NCBI GenBank assembly: GCA_958402795.1
Contig: CATXUX010000038.1
Coordinates: 1 to 35,525, forward strand
DNA from: an uncultured Lachnospiraceae bacterium
GTDB taxonomy: Bacteria > Bacillota > Clostridia > Lachnospirales > Lachnospiraceae
Direction: 5' to 3'
DNA: 35,525 nucleotides
Part shown: positions 14,172-21,797 of the stretch, piece after piece
Numbering within the stretch: the first letter of the stretch is position 1
Layout of the letters: the number at the start of each line of letters is the position of its first letter
Notes under the pieces: generated by a model
What the model was told of the DNA's origin: nothing
Database searches by the model: none
The model's input: only the letters and a program-made list of their open reading frames with translations
Made by a program: the position numbers and the translations under genes

Positions 14172-16491
14172 CGCTTTTCTCCGTAACCTCTGTCCGGTCT
14201 TCTTCGTCGTCCTTTTCAGGTTCCGGCAGTCCGAGACGCTTCAGGACATCTGTGACCTTTTTCACAGGAATGATTTCCAGTTTTTCCTTCACCTCTTCCG
14301 CAACCTCATCGAGATCGTCTACATTTTCATATGGAATAAACACTTTCGAAATCCCGGCTCTCTGTGCCGCCATCAGTTTCTCCGGCAGTCCGCCGATTGG
14401 CATGACTCCGCCCCGCAGAGATACTTCTCCGGTCATCGCGTATTCCGGACTGACTTCATGATCCGTCAGCAGGGACACAAGCGCCGTGGTCAGCGTGATG
14501 CCCGCCGACGGTCCGTCCTTCGGAACCGAGCCTGCCGGTACATGTATATGCAGATCGTGTTTCTCCAGTTTTTCCGCTTCCTTCGGATAAAGAGACTTTG
14601 CAAGGCTGACCGCGATCTGAACGGATTCCTTCATAACATCGCCGAGTTGTCCGGTCACCTGTATTTTTCCCGAACCTTTTGTCAGCATCGTCTCAATAAA
14701 CAAGATTTCCCCGCCCGCGGATGTCCACGCCAGTCCCGTCACGACTCCGGGCTGCTTCTCCTCCAGGATACTCTCGTGATGGATCGGTTTCTGGTTCAAA
14801 AACTCCTGCAGCCGTCTCGGACTGACCGTAATACTCTTCTGTTCTCCTTTTACCAGTTTTACCGCCGCATACCGGCACAGTGTGTTCAATTGCTTTTTCA
14901 AACCGCGCACACCGGACTCTGCCGTATAATCATGGATCAGTGTCTTTAATGCATCGTCGGTCACTTTCAGGTTCTTCGACCGGATTCCCATGCTCTCCAT
15001 TGCCTTTGGCAGCAGATGTCTTCGCGCAATCTGGAATTTCTCAACCGCCGTGTATCCCGGAAACTGGATCACTTCCATACGGTTCAGAAGCGGCTCCGGA
15101 ATCGTATCTGTTGTATTTGCCGTGCAGACAAACAGTACGTCAGACAAGTCATACGGCACGTTCAGGTAATGATCGGTAAAGCTGTTGTTCTGCTCCGGAT
15201 CAAGCACTTCCAGCAGTGCGCTGGCCGGATCGCCGCTGTAATCCTTTGACAATTTATCGACTTCATCCAGCACCATGACCGGGTTGGAGGAACCACACCG
15301 CTTCATGCCCTCCATGATCCGACCCGGCATCGCGCCTACGTAAGTCCTTCTGTGTCCCCGGATCTCCGCTTCATCCCGCACACCGCCAAGGCTGACACGT
15401 ACATATTTTCTGTGCAGCGCTTCCGCGATACTCTGGCCGATACTCGTCTTGCCGGTTCCCGGCGCGCCGACAAACAGCAGAATAGAACCGGACTGCTGCC
15501 GGTTGAGCTGCATCACCGCAAGCTGCTGAATGATACGCTGTTTTACTTTTTTTAATCCATAATGGTCTTTATCCAACACCTTCTCTGCCTCAGACAGGTC
15601 GACGTCGTCCATCTCCTCTTTCTTCCAAGAAAGCGTGGTCACAAAATCCAGATAATCGTAGAGCATACCATATTCATGACTGTCTTTGCCCTCCTGCTTC
15701 ATCCGATTTAATACTTTTTCTGCTTCTTTGCGCGCAGTCTCATTCATTCCTGACTCCGCGATCTTCTTCTCAAACTTTCTCACATCGGATACATTTTCCG
15801 GATGCATTTCATCAAGCTGATTCTGTAGGAAATCAATCTGCTTTTTGATTGCTTCCTCGCGGTAAACCTTTTCATGCGTCTGCTGCTGGGCGTTCTCCGC
15901 CTCTTCACCGACTTTTGAAATCTCGATAAATCCATAAATTGCATGCTCCATCAGCTCCGTCCGTTCCGATGTGGTATCTGCCGCAATGATCGCATATTTT
16001 TCTTCATTTGTCAGGTTCAGATAACCGGAAAGGGCAGACACGATTTCTTCCATCGATTTCCACCGCATAATATAACTACGCGCCCAGACGCCCCACTGAA
16101 ACCCCTGCGCAAAACGCAGCAACGCGTTCTTGATCTTTTCAAGCCGGTCGCGGCGCGCTTTCTGCTCCATATCTTCAATCTCCGGTCTGATCACGGTCTC
16201 TGCATAAATACCGGAATCTGATGCAGAAAGCGAGGTTGTCTCCACGCGTCCGGAAGTCCTGATGCTGACATTGCCCTCATCATCTGTCCCCTCGACACGC
16301 CCAACGATCCCGATCGGATAAAAATCCTCTGCCTGAAGATCCTTCAGTGTCTTCTCTTCCTTCTGAACAAGGAACAGGATTTCTTCGCCCTCCGGCACTT
16401 TTTCCATCCCGAGTTCCTCAAAGACATCACTTCGGAAAAAATACGTCACTCCCGGAAGAATAATCATATCATAAATTGGAATTACTGTCAT
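14155..16491 (-). CDS. lon: ATP-dependent protease Lon (endopeptidase La)
   Basis: A 778-residue Lon: N-terminal substrate domain (about 1-190), coiled-coil linker (about 195-265), AAA+ module with Walker A GAPGTGKT (342-349) and Walker B VMVLDEVDK, and C-terminal protease with catalytic Ser in PKDGPSAGI (about 662) and Lys in GLPEKLMAAQRAG (about 705). It degrades misfolded and regulatory proteins in the cytosol. The ATG at 16491 has GAGGTG 6 nt upstream; an in-frame TTG further upstream lies inside the CIRCE operator and is not credible. The N-terminal domain is somewhat divergent. The tail after 755 is acidic. It is in an operon with the downstream glycosylase. Confidence 0.96.
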   Translation of the reverse strand: MTVIPIYDMIILPGVTYFFRSDVFEELGMEKVPEGEEILFLVQKEEKTLKDLQAEDFYPIGIVGRVEGTDDEGNVSIRTSGRVETTSLSASDSGIYAETVIRPEIEDMEQKARRDRLEKIKNALLRFAQGFQWGVWARSYIMRWKSMEEIVSALSGYLNLTNEEKYAIIAADTTSERTELMEHAIYGFIEISKVGEEAENAQQQTHEKVYREEAIKKQIDFLQNQLDEMHPENVSDVRKFEKKIAESGMNETARKEAEKVLNRMKQEGKDSHEYGMLYDYLDFVTTLSWKKEEMDDVDLSEAEKVLDKDHYGLKKVKQRIIQQLAVMQLNRQQSGSILLFVGAPGTGKTSIGQSIAEALHRKYVRVSLGGVRDEAEIRGHRRTYVGAMPGRIMEGMKRCGSSNPVMVLDEVDKLSKDYSGDPASALLEVLDPEQNNSFTDHYLNVPYDLSDVLFVCTANTTDTIPEPLLNRMEVIQFPGYTAVEKFQIARRHLLPKAMESMGIRSKNLKVTDDALKTLIHDYTAESGVRGLKKQLNTLCRYAAVKLVKGEQKSITVSPRRLQEFLNQKPIHHESILEEKQPGVVTGLAWTSAGGEILFIETMLTKGSGKIQVTGQLGDVMKESVQIAVSLAKSLYPKEAEKLEKHDLHIHVPAGSVPKDGPSAGITLTTALVSLLTDHEVSPEYAMTGEVSLRGGVMPIGGLPEKLMAAQRAGISKVFIPYENVDDLDEVAEEVKEKLEIIPVKKVTDVLKRLGLPEPEKDDEEDRTEVTEKSDGTEK

Positions 16492-16510
16492 TTTCATCAC
16501 CTCATTTTTG

Positions 16511-16537
16511 TTAGCACTCAACTCTTCTGAGTGCTAA
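16511..16537. promoter_or_regulatory. CIRCE element (HrcA operator) of lon
   Basis: A perfect CIRCE: TTAGCACTC (16511-16519), 9-nt spacer, GAGTGCTAA (16529-16537). It lies between the lon promoter and start codon, the standard position for HrcA repression of heat-shock genes. Confidence 0.95.
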
Positions 16538-16545
16538 TTTCCTTA

Positions 16546-16574
16546 ACCTTAACACATTTTAATTTATTTGTAAA
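16546..16574 (-). promoter_or_regulatory. lon promoter
   Basis: Minus strand TTTACA (16569-16574), 17 bp spacer, TAAGGT (16546-16551). Transcription would start inside or next to the CIRCE element. Confidence 0.6.
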
Positions 16575-16621
16575 GAGTACAAAACGTGAAAATGCCATGT
16601 TCTGAAAGATTTAAGAAAATG

Positions 16622-16650
16622 TTTACAATTACCTTTCCTTTTGTTATATT
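16622..16650 (+). promoter_or_regulatory. Promoter of the glycosyltransferase-MarR fusion gene
   Basis: TTTACA (16622-16627), 17 bp spacer, TATATT (16645-16650). An AAAGGGG ribosome site follows before the ATG at 16679. Confidence 0.65.
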
Positions 16651-16678
16651 GATGATATAAGAAAGGGGAATATCTATT

Positions 16679-18046
16679 ATGAATCCAATGATCAGTATTA
16701 TCGTACCGGTCTACAATGCCGAGGTCTACCTGAACCGCTGTGTAGATAGTATTTTGAATCAGGAATATGAAGATTTTGAGCTTCTGCTCATTGATGACGG
16801 GAGCAGCGACTCCTCCGGGCGTATCTGTGACGAATACGCGGTAAGAGATCCCCGCGTGCGTGTCTTTCATCTGGAGAACGGCGGAGTTTCTGCTGCCCGC
16901 AACCGTGCGCTTGATGAGGCAAAAGGAACCTATCTCCAATTTCTCGACAGCGACGACTGGATCACATCAGACGCAACGAAGCTTCTTGTGCGCACCGCCG
17001 AAGAGAGTCACTGTGATATGGTGATTACCGACTTCTACCGGGTTGTCGGAAGCCGTTTTTCACAGAAAGGGGATATTGATGAAGACGGTCTGCTCAGCCG
17101 GGAAGAATTTGCCACACACATGATGGAAAACCCGGCGGACTTTTATTACGGAGTCATCTGGAACAAGCTGTATAAACGTTCCATTGTGGAAGCGGATCAC
17201 CTCCGTATGGATACCGATATCTGCTGGTGTGAAGATTTCATGTTTAACCTGGAATATATCCGGCGTGCAGAATCGGTTTATGTCCTGAAAGCACCAATCT
17301 ACTATTATGTCAAAAGAAAGGGGTCCCTTGCCACCACACAAGGCAGCAGCATCATCAATACCGTCCAGATGAAACTGATGGTATTTGAATACTATAATAA
17401 TTTTTATAAAAATGTACTCGATGAAAAGGAATATGAAAAGAGCCGCCTGCAAGTGTACCGTTTTCTTGTAGACGCCGCCAAAGACGGCTATGTCCCGCCA
17501 AGCATCTTCCCGAACACAAAGAAGCTGGAGGACGAACATTCTTCCGTCTGTTCGGAAGCCATCGCCGGAGAGGGCAGCCTCATGGATACCTACCGCGACC
17601 GCAAGCTGATGGAGCATTACCTGAAATCAGCGGCCCGCAAAAACAGCCTGACAATGGATGAGACCTATGTGCTGATGTATCTGGCACATCCACATCAGGC
17701 GTCCACACGGCAGGAGCTTTCTGATTTTACAGATGTCTCCCCACGCAGTCTCTCACTCGCGCTGCAAAAGCTGACCTCACGGGAGCTTATTAAGATAGAA
17801 GAAACCCGTGCGCCAAAGGAACCCGATCCCGAGCCGCGGGATGGTGTGCCGCTCAAACGGTCTGCTCCGAAAAAGCTTCTGAACATTACGCTGCTGCCTG
17901 CGGCAGAACCGGTCCTGCAAGACATTGCGGCAGCACAGAACGATTATGACTCTGCGCGTTTCGCCGGGTTCACAACAGAAGAAATCGAACAGTATGCACG
18001 GCTGTCACAGAAAATAAAAGACAATACACTCCGTATCCTGCAGTAA
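16679..18046 (+). CDS. Family 2 glycosyltransferase fused to a C-terminal MarR-type winged helix
   Basis: A 455-residue two-part protein. Residues about 4-250 are a GT-A family 2 glycosyltransferase: SIIVPVYNAEVYLNRCVDSI, LIDDGSSD, GGVSAARNRAL and the DxD-type motif FLDSDDW. Residues about 310-455 read as a whole MarR domain: an MDETYVLMYL helix, QELSDFTDVSPRSL then SLALQKLTSRELI as helix-turn-helix, a proline-rich wing, NITLLPAAEPVL, and the terminal dimerization helices with GFTTEEIEQYARL. One frame runs through without a break, so it is a fusion and not two genes. It could be a transferase that also controls transcription, or the winged helix may mediate protein contacts. It is divergent from lon and ends in a strong terminator. 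Sugar and target are unknown. Confidence 0.85.
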   Translation: MNPMISIIVPVYNAEVYLNRCVDSILNQEYEDFELLLIDDGSSDSSGRICDEYAVRDPRVRVFHLENGGVSAARNRALDEAKGTYLQFLDSDDWITSDATKLLVRTAEESHCDMVITDFYRVVGSRFSQKGDIDEDGLLSREEFATHMMENPADFYYGVIWNKLYKRSIVEADHLRMDTDICWCEDFMFNLEYIRRAESVYVLKAPIYYYVKRKGSLATTQGSSIINTVQMKLMVFEYYNNFYKNVLDEKEYEKSRLQVYRFLVDAAKDGYVPPSIFPNTKKLEDEHSSVCSEAIAGEGSLMDTYRDRKLMEHYLKSAARKNSLTMDETYVLMYLAHPHQASTRQELSDFTDVSPRSLSLALQKLTSRELIKIEETRAPKEPDPEPRDGVPLKRSAPKKLLNITLLPAAEPVLQDIAAAQNDYDSARFAGFTTEEIEQYARLSQKIKDNTLRILQ

Positions 18047-18051
18047 ACTAC

Positions 18052-18089
18052 AAATGGGACTGTCTCTTTTACGAGTATCAGTCCCATTT
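18052..18089. terminator. Bidirectional terminator between convergent genes
   Basis: Perfect 11-bp stem AAATGGGACTG (18052-18062) / CAGTCCCATTT (18079-18089) plus T runs. It serves the fusion gene on plus and the dnaJ-like gene on minus. Confidence 0.88.
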
Positions 18090-18098
18090 TTCATCGGT

Positions 18099-19172
18099 TT
18101 AGGCCGCGCCTCTGCCGCGCTGCTTCCTGCCACATGCCTGTTCGAATTCTTTCAGTTTTTGCTTTGCATCCGGACTCAGGTTCTTCGGCACTTCCACTTC
18201 TACCGTTACGTACTGGTCGCCGTATTCCTGCGGGTTCTTCATGGACACAATTCCTTTATTTCTCAGACGGATTCTGGATCCCGACTGTGTTCCTTCCGCG
18301 ACCTTGCACAAAACATCGCCATAAAGTGTCTGTACACGGACTTCTCCTCCAAGTACCGCCGTGCTGAATGGGACTCTGACTGTAGTATATACATCCATCC
18401 CTTCTCGTTCGAATCCTGCACGCTGCCCTACATTCACTTTTAAGAGAAGATCCCCGGCAGCGCCGCCGTCCGATCCCGGCATTCCCTGTCCCCGCAGACG
18501 GATGCTCTGTCCGGAATCAATGCCTGCAGGCACGTGAACCTGCAGTGACCGGATCTTACCTGACGAATCTTGCGACTGCAGCCGGATTACCTTGTCACAT
18601 CCGTACACAGCCTCATCAAACGATACGGAAATCTCTGCATTCAGATCTCCGCCGTCTCTCTGGTAACCTCCGCGGCTTCCGAATCCGCTGCCCTGCCGGC
18701 TGTTCCCACGGTTTCCGAATCCGCCGTAGCTTCCCTTCTCCCGGAATGTATCGCCAAACATATCGCCGAAAATATCACCAAACACATCATCCATTCCCGG
18801 ATCACTGCTGCTGTAATAATACGTTCTGGAACCATCGCTTCCCTCACGGTATGTTCCCCGGAACGGACCATTCTGCCCGGCTCCGTAACCTCCGTATGAA
18901 CCTCCGCTGAACGGATTCCCTCCGGAAGCACCTCCTCCCATACCGTCAAATGCCGCGTGGCCGAACCGGTCATACATCTTTCTCTTCTCCGGATCACTCA
19001 GCACATTATACGCCTCGGTCACTTCCTTGAACCGCTCCGCCGCCTGCTCATCTCCCGCGTTCGTATCCGGATGATACTTCTTCGCCAGAGTACGGTATGC
19101 CTTTTTTATCGTACTGTCATCGGCGTTCTTCTGAACACCGAGAACTTCATAATAATCTCTTTTCGCTACCAT
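18099..19172 (-). CDS. DnaJ-like co-chaperone without zinc finger (CbpA/type II J protein)
   Basis: A 357-residue J-domain protein that should stimulate DnaK ATPase. The J domain has HPD at 34-36. A long Gly/Phe/Ser-rich linker (about 75-175) with repeated GDIFGDMFGD-type segments follows, then two C-terminal substrate-binding barrels from about 175 (EISVSFDEAVYG; VPFSTAVLGGEV). The four CxxCxGxG zinc motifs of type I DnaJ are missing, so it is type II. The ATG at 19172 has GGGAG 9 nt upstream; a longer reading frame begins at 19220. It has its own promoter and no dnaK/grpE neighbours, so it is probably a second J protein of the cell. Confidence 0.92.
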   Translation of the reverse strand: MVAKRDYYEVLGVQKNADDSTIKKAYRTLAKKYHPDTNAGDEQAAERFKEVTEAYNVLSDPEKRKMYDRFGHAAFDGMGGGASGGNPFSGGSYGGYGAGQNGPFRGTYREGSDGSRTYYYSSSDPGMDDVFGDIFGDMFGDTFREKGSYGGFGNRGNSRQGSGFGSRGGYQRDGGDLNAEISVSFDEAVYGCDKVIRLQSQDSSGKIRSLQVHVPAGIDSGQSIRLRGQGMPGSDGGAAGDLLLKVNVGQRAGFEREGMDVYTTVRVPFSTAVLGGEVRVQTLYGDVLCKVAEGTQSGSRIRLRNKGIVSMKNPQEYGDQYVTVEVEVPKNLSPDAKQKLKEFEQACGRKQRGRGAA

Positions 19173-19252
19173 ATGATCATCTCCCATTCTGATGCTTACG
19201 TCTTCTCTATCTATGAACAAACTTGTAGATATTGTTTTTTTGTTCTATCTGT

Positions 19253-19281
19253 ACTATAACACCAGAATTTTTCATTGTCAA
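19253..19281 (-). promoter_or_regulatory. Promoter of the dnaJ-like gene
   Basis: Minus strand TTGACA (19276-19281), 17 bp spacer, TATAGT (19253-19258). No CIRCE element is present here, unlike lon. Confidence 0.75.
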
Positions 19282-19303
19282 CACTCATCTGGCATTTCTT
19301 TTT

Positions 19304-20194
19304 CTATGCCGGATTGACATGGATCATGATATGCTTGATATCTGCGAAATTCTTCTCTACACCGTCATGCACCTGCTCCGCGATGCCATGTGCTTCAGTC
19401 AGCGGAAGCGCCCCATCCACGGAAATCTCCGCGTCGATATAGATCCGGTTTCCAAACTGTCTTGTCTGCAGCCGGTCCAGTCCCTCCACACCTTTCTGTG
19501 CAGAAATATACTGCGCAACCTCTGCTTCGTACTCGTCACTGCACGAAGTATCCAGCATTTTGTTGACTGCATCTTTCAGAACATCGTATGCAACTTTCAA
19601 TATAAACAGGCAGATCACCACACTTGCAATCGGATCGAGTACCGGGAATCCGAGCATTGCACCTCCGATTCCGATCAACGATCCAATTGAAGAAAATGCG
19701 TCCGATCTGTGATGCCATGCATCCGCCATAAACGCGTCTGAGTGCAGAATCTTCGCATAATGACGGGTGTACCAGAACATTGCCTCCTTGACCACAATAG
19801 ATACCACCGCGGCAGCCAGTGCGATCGCACCCGGCGCCTGTAGTTCTTCATAATTTCCCGCAAAAATCTTCTGTAAGCCGGAATACCCGATCCCGATTCC
19901 TGTCACCAGCAGAATCATCCCCAGCGCCATGGACGCAAGACACTCGATCCGCTCGTGTCCATATGGATGCTGCTTATCCGCCTGTTTCTGGGACAGCCGC
20001 ACCCCTAAAAACGCAATAAATGTCGCAAATACATCCGACAGAGAATGAACCGCATCCGATACCATTGCCCCGGAATGCCCCGCAATCCCGGCAAATAATT
20101 TAAACGCAGTCAGCGCAACATTTCCCGCAACGCCAACCGCAGATACCTTGTTGACAATCTTTGTTTCATTGAAACTTTCCTTCTTTTCCGACAT
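19304..20194 (-). CDS. Cation diffusion facilitator metal exporter
   Basis: A 296-residue CDF transporter with six helices and a cytoplasmic C-terminal domain. Helix 2 has VSDAVHSLSD (His50, Asp54) and helix 5 has DAWHHRSDAFSS (Asp158, His161/162, Asp165), the HxxxD pairs that form the transport site. HPYGHERIE (about 76-84) is the conserved loop. The C-terminal half (about 210-296) is the metal-sensing domain ending in IMIHVNP. The family exchanges divalent metal for protons to export Zn, Co, Ni, Fe or Mn. The NiCo riboswitch upstream points to Co/Ni or Fe(II) as the physiological load. The ATG follows GGAGG. A ferritin-like gene precedes it on the same strand. Confidence 0.95.
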   Translation of the reverse strand: MSEKKESFNETKIVNKVSAVGVAGNVALTAFKLFAGIAGHSGAMVSDAVHSLSDVFATFIAFLGVRLSQKQADKQHPYGHERIECLASMALGMILLVTGIGIGYSGLQKIFAGNYEELQAPGAIALAAAVVSIVVKEAMFWYTRHYAKILHSDAFMADAWHHRSDAFSSIGSLIGIGGAMLGFPVLDPIASVVICLFILKVAYDVLKDAVNKMLDTSCSDEYEAEVAQYISAQKGVEGLDRLQTRQFGNRIYIDAEISVDGALPLTEAHGIAEQVHDGVEKNFADIKHIMIHVNPA

Positions 20195-20315
20195 AAGATA
20201 ACCTCCGTTTTCGTCATATTAATATGTATTTCTCCTGCTATGTTACAATCGTAACCTTACCGCACGCCTCGGATGCTTTTCCCATCGTTCCCATGCCTTT
20301 GTCATAAATATGGGT

Positions 20316-20358
20316 AAAGAAAAAGCACCTGAGGAACATACTACTGTCCCACAGATGC
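20316..20358 (-). terminator. Riboswitch-controlled terminator (expression platform)
   Basis: On the minus strand GCATCTGTGG (20349-20358) pairs with CCTCAGGTGC (20325-20334), with one mismatch and one G-U pair, followed by TTTTTCTTT. The first arm is also part of the aptamer's last helix, so ligand binding and termination are mutually exclusive: an ON switch. Confidence 0.75.
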
Positions 20359-20479
20359 ATCTGTTCTCATCTGCTGCCGAAAAACGGCCCGGCCCCATGA
20401 CTTCTGCGGCTTCTCCTTCTCAATTACTTCATATAGAGGATCTGACCGCCGGAAAGTTCATCGCCTGCTCAGTTTGTAC
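20338..20479 (-). promoter_or_regulatory. NiCo (czcD) riboswitch aptamer controlling the CDF exporter
   Basis: Reading the minus strand, the leader holds the NiCo signature in order: ACTGAGCAGGC, then a variable arm, GCCGGGC, a small hairpin, CAGCAGATG, and finally CATCTGTGGGACAGT, whose end pairs back to ACTG to close the first helix (ACTG/CAGT, then GTAC/GTAT). These blocks match what is known of the class, a four-way junction that binds Co/Ni cooperatively and is reported to respond to Fe(II) too. It lies between a consensus promoter and a CDF gene, its typical setting. Identification is from remembered consensus, not a covariance search. Confidence 0.87.
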
Positions 20480-20533
20480 TGTTGATTCCACACCTTGTAT
20501 AGTCGATGTAATGCAGTGCAAAGAGTTTCTATT

Positions 20534-20562
20534 ATTATATGCAGGCACCGGATAAAAGTCAA
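20534..20562 (-). promoter_or_regulatory. Promoter of the NiCo riboswitch-CDF transcript
   Basis: Minus strand TTGACT (20557-20562), 17 bp spacer, consensus TATAAT (20534-20539), directly after the ferritin-like gene. The transcript has a leader of over 300 nt. Confidence 0.8.
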
Positions 20563-20571
20563 GAAATTTTT

Positions 20572-21120
20572 TTATCGTTCATTCAGCAATGTCTGAAGTA
20601 TCATAATATGATATTCTTCGTCCCGTATAATCCTTACCAGTACAGCATTCACATACGCGTCATTCATCATTTTGATATGCATCTTATACTGGTTGACCGC
20701 CGCTTTTTCTGCATCAATATCAGAAAGGATCATCTTTCTCACTTCTTCCTGCATTGTAATGTATTCCGGTGTCCACAGCTTTGGCTTCTGCCCACGGTAC
20801 CGCGCAGCGAAATCAATACTTCCGCCCAGAAGGAAAATCAGTTCTCCCAACTTCTGCAGATGAATCATTTCCGCCATCGCGATGCCGAGAATTGTCTTTG
20901 TCAGAGGACAGTGTTCACAGGACAGTCGGTTCTCATGGTTGATGTACTGTGTGATTGCTGTCATCTCTGATACCGCTCCACAATAATCAATACTGAGCAG
21001 ATTTGCATAAGCCTGATTTTGCTCTCTCACGCGCAGTTCCGGGTACGGCAGATCCATCATGATCGGCTGTACATTCATAAGACTACACGTATTCAATAAT
21101 GGTTTGCTGTTTTCTTCCAC
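20572..21120 (-). CDS. Ferritin-like di-iron four-helix protein
   Basis: A 182-residue protein with the full six-ligand set of a ferritin-like di-iron centre: Glu52 (in EMTAITQYI), Glu84 and His87 (EMIH), Glu138, Glu168 and His171 (EEYH), spaced over four helices. It also has a Cys pair CEHC near 68-71. Such proteins oxidise or store Fe(II) or reduce peroxide. The start is GTG at 21120, with GAGG about 7 nt before it; the frame is open further upstream but lacks a ribosome site. The CDF exporter with its metal riboswitch follows directly, suggesting shared work in iron/metal handling. The exact subfamily was not recognised. Confidence 0.82.
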   Translation of the reverse strand: MEENSKPLLNTCSLMNVQPIMMDLPYPELRVREQNQAYANLLSIDYCGAVSEMTAITQYINHENRLSCEHCPLTKTILGIAMAEMIHLQKLGELIFLLGGSIDFAARYRGQKPKLWTPEYITMQEEVRKMILSDIDAEKAAVNQYKMHIKMMNDAYVNAVLVRIIRDEEYHIMILQTLLNER

Positions 21121-21270
21121 TTTACTACCTCGCTCGTTATGATTAAAAGTATGTACACAACTGCATCTGCCGCTCCGGCATAATCCCGGTATTTTCTTCC
21201 GAAACTGCCTGCGGCCGCAAACATACCCTTTCACAATATATGCGGGCATCTGAAAAACAGTACACCATGA

Positions 21271-21771
21271 TCATTTGATTGAGATTCTTGTATAATACTC
21301 CTTGTCATCTTCACGGTAAATGACCGCGCCATTCTTCTGCTGAGCCTTCAGGCTGCCTGTATTTTCTTTCCAGCATGACAAATAGGCTTCCTCGATCCCC
21401 AGCTTTTTTGCTTCTTCCAGCGTTAACGCAAGTCCTTTTGTCGCATATCCTTTCCTTCTGTACTTCGGAGAAATTCCATATCCGATATGTCCCGGTCCGT
21501 TTGCGAGGAATTCGTTTAAATAGTGTCTCAGATTAAAAATTCCAACATAATTCCCTTCATCATCTACAAGGATAAAGACTGTATCCGGTACAAATCCTTC
21601 CTGGAGATCGATTCCTTCGGAATGTCTCCTACACGCTTCTGTATACTGCACAAATTCATCATATGAATACCCATACGCCCGGTTTACAAAACCGTTTTCA
21701 TCTTCTGGAAAAGAGTTCTGTAGTTCATATGCCTTCTCCAAATCTGCTTCCCATATCTTTTTTAATTCCAT
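21271..21771 (-). CDS. GNAT-family N-acetyltransferase
   Basis: A 166-residue GNAT protein. The acetyl-CoA-binding P-loop motif appears as GYGISPKYRRKGYATKGLAL at about 101-120, preceded by FILVDDEGNYVGIFNLRHY, and a late strand reads AYLSCWKENTGSLKAQQKNG, a typical family ending. The substrate is unknown; related proteins acetylate small amines or protein N termini. The ATG at 21771 follows AAAGGTGG closely. It lies downstream of the C-S lyase gene (27-base gap) and is likely co-transcribed with it. The intergenic stretch 21121-21270 ahead of the ferritin-like gene shows no clear signal. Confidence 0.87.
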   Translation of the reverse strand: MELKKIWEADLEKAYELQNSFPEDENGFVNRAYGYSYDEFVQYTEACRRHSEGIDLQEGFVPDTVFILVDDEGNYVGIFNLRHYLNEFLANGPGHIGYGISPKYRRKGYATKGLALTLEEAKKLGIEEAYLSCWKENTGSLKAQQKNGAVIYREDDKEYYTRISIK

Positions 21772-21797
21772 ATTTCCACCTTTCCTTTTCCACATCA

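Noticed and set aside
16492..16521. Upstream TTG start for lon
   Set aside because: It lies inside the CIRCE operator; the ATG at 16491 has GAGGTG at good spacing.
20310..20555. 81-codon plus-strand reading frame in the gap upstream of the CDF gene
   Set aside because: It overlaps the NiCo riboswitch and its terminator on the other strand, has no ribosome site and resembles no protein I know.
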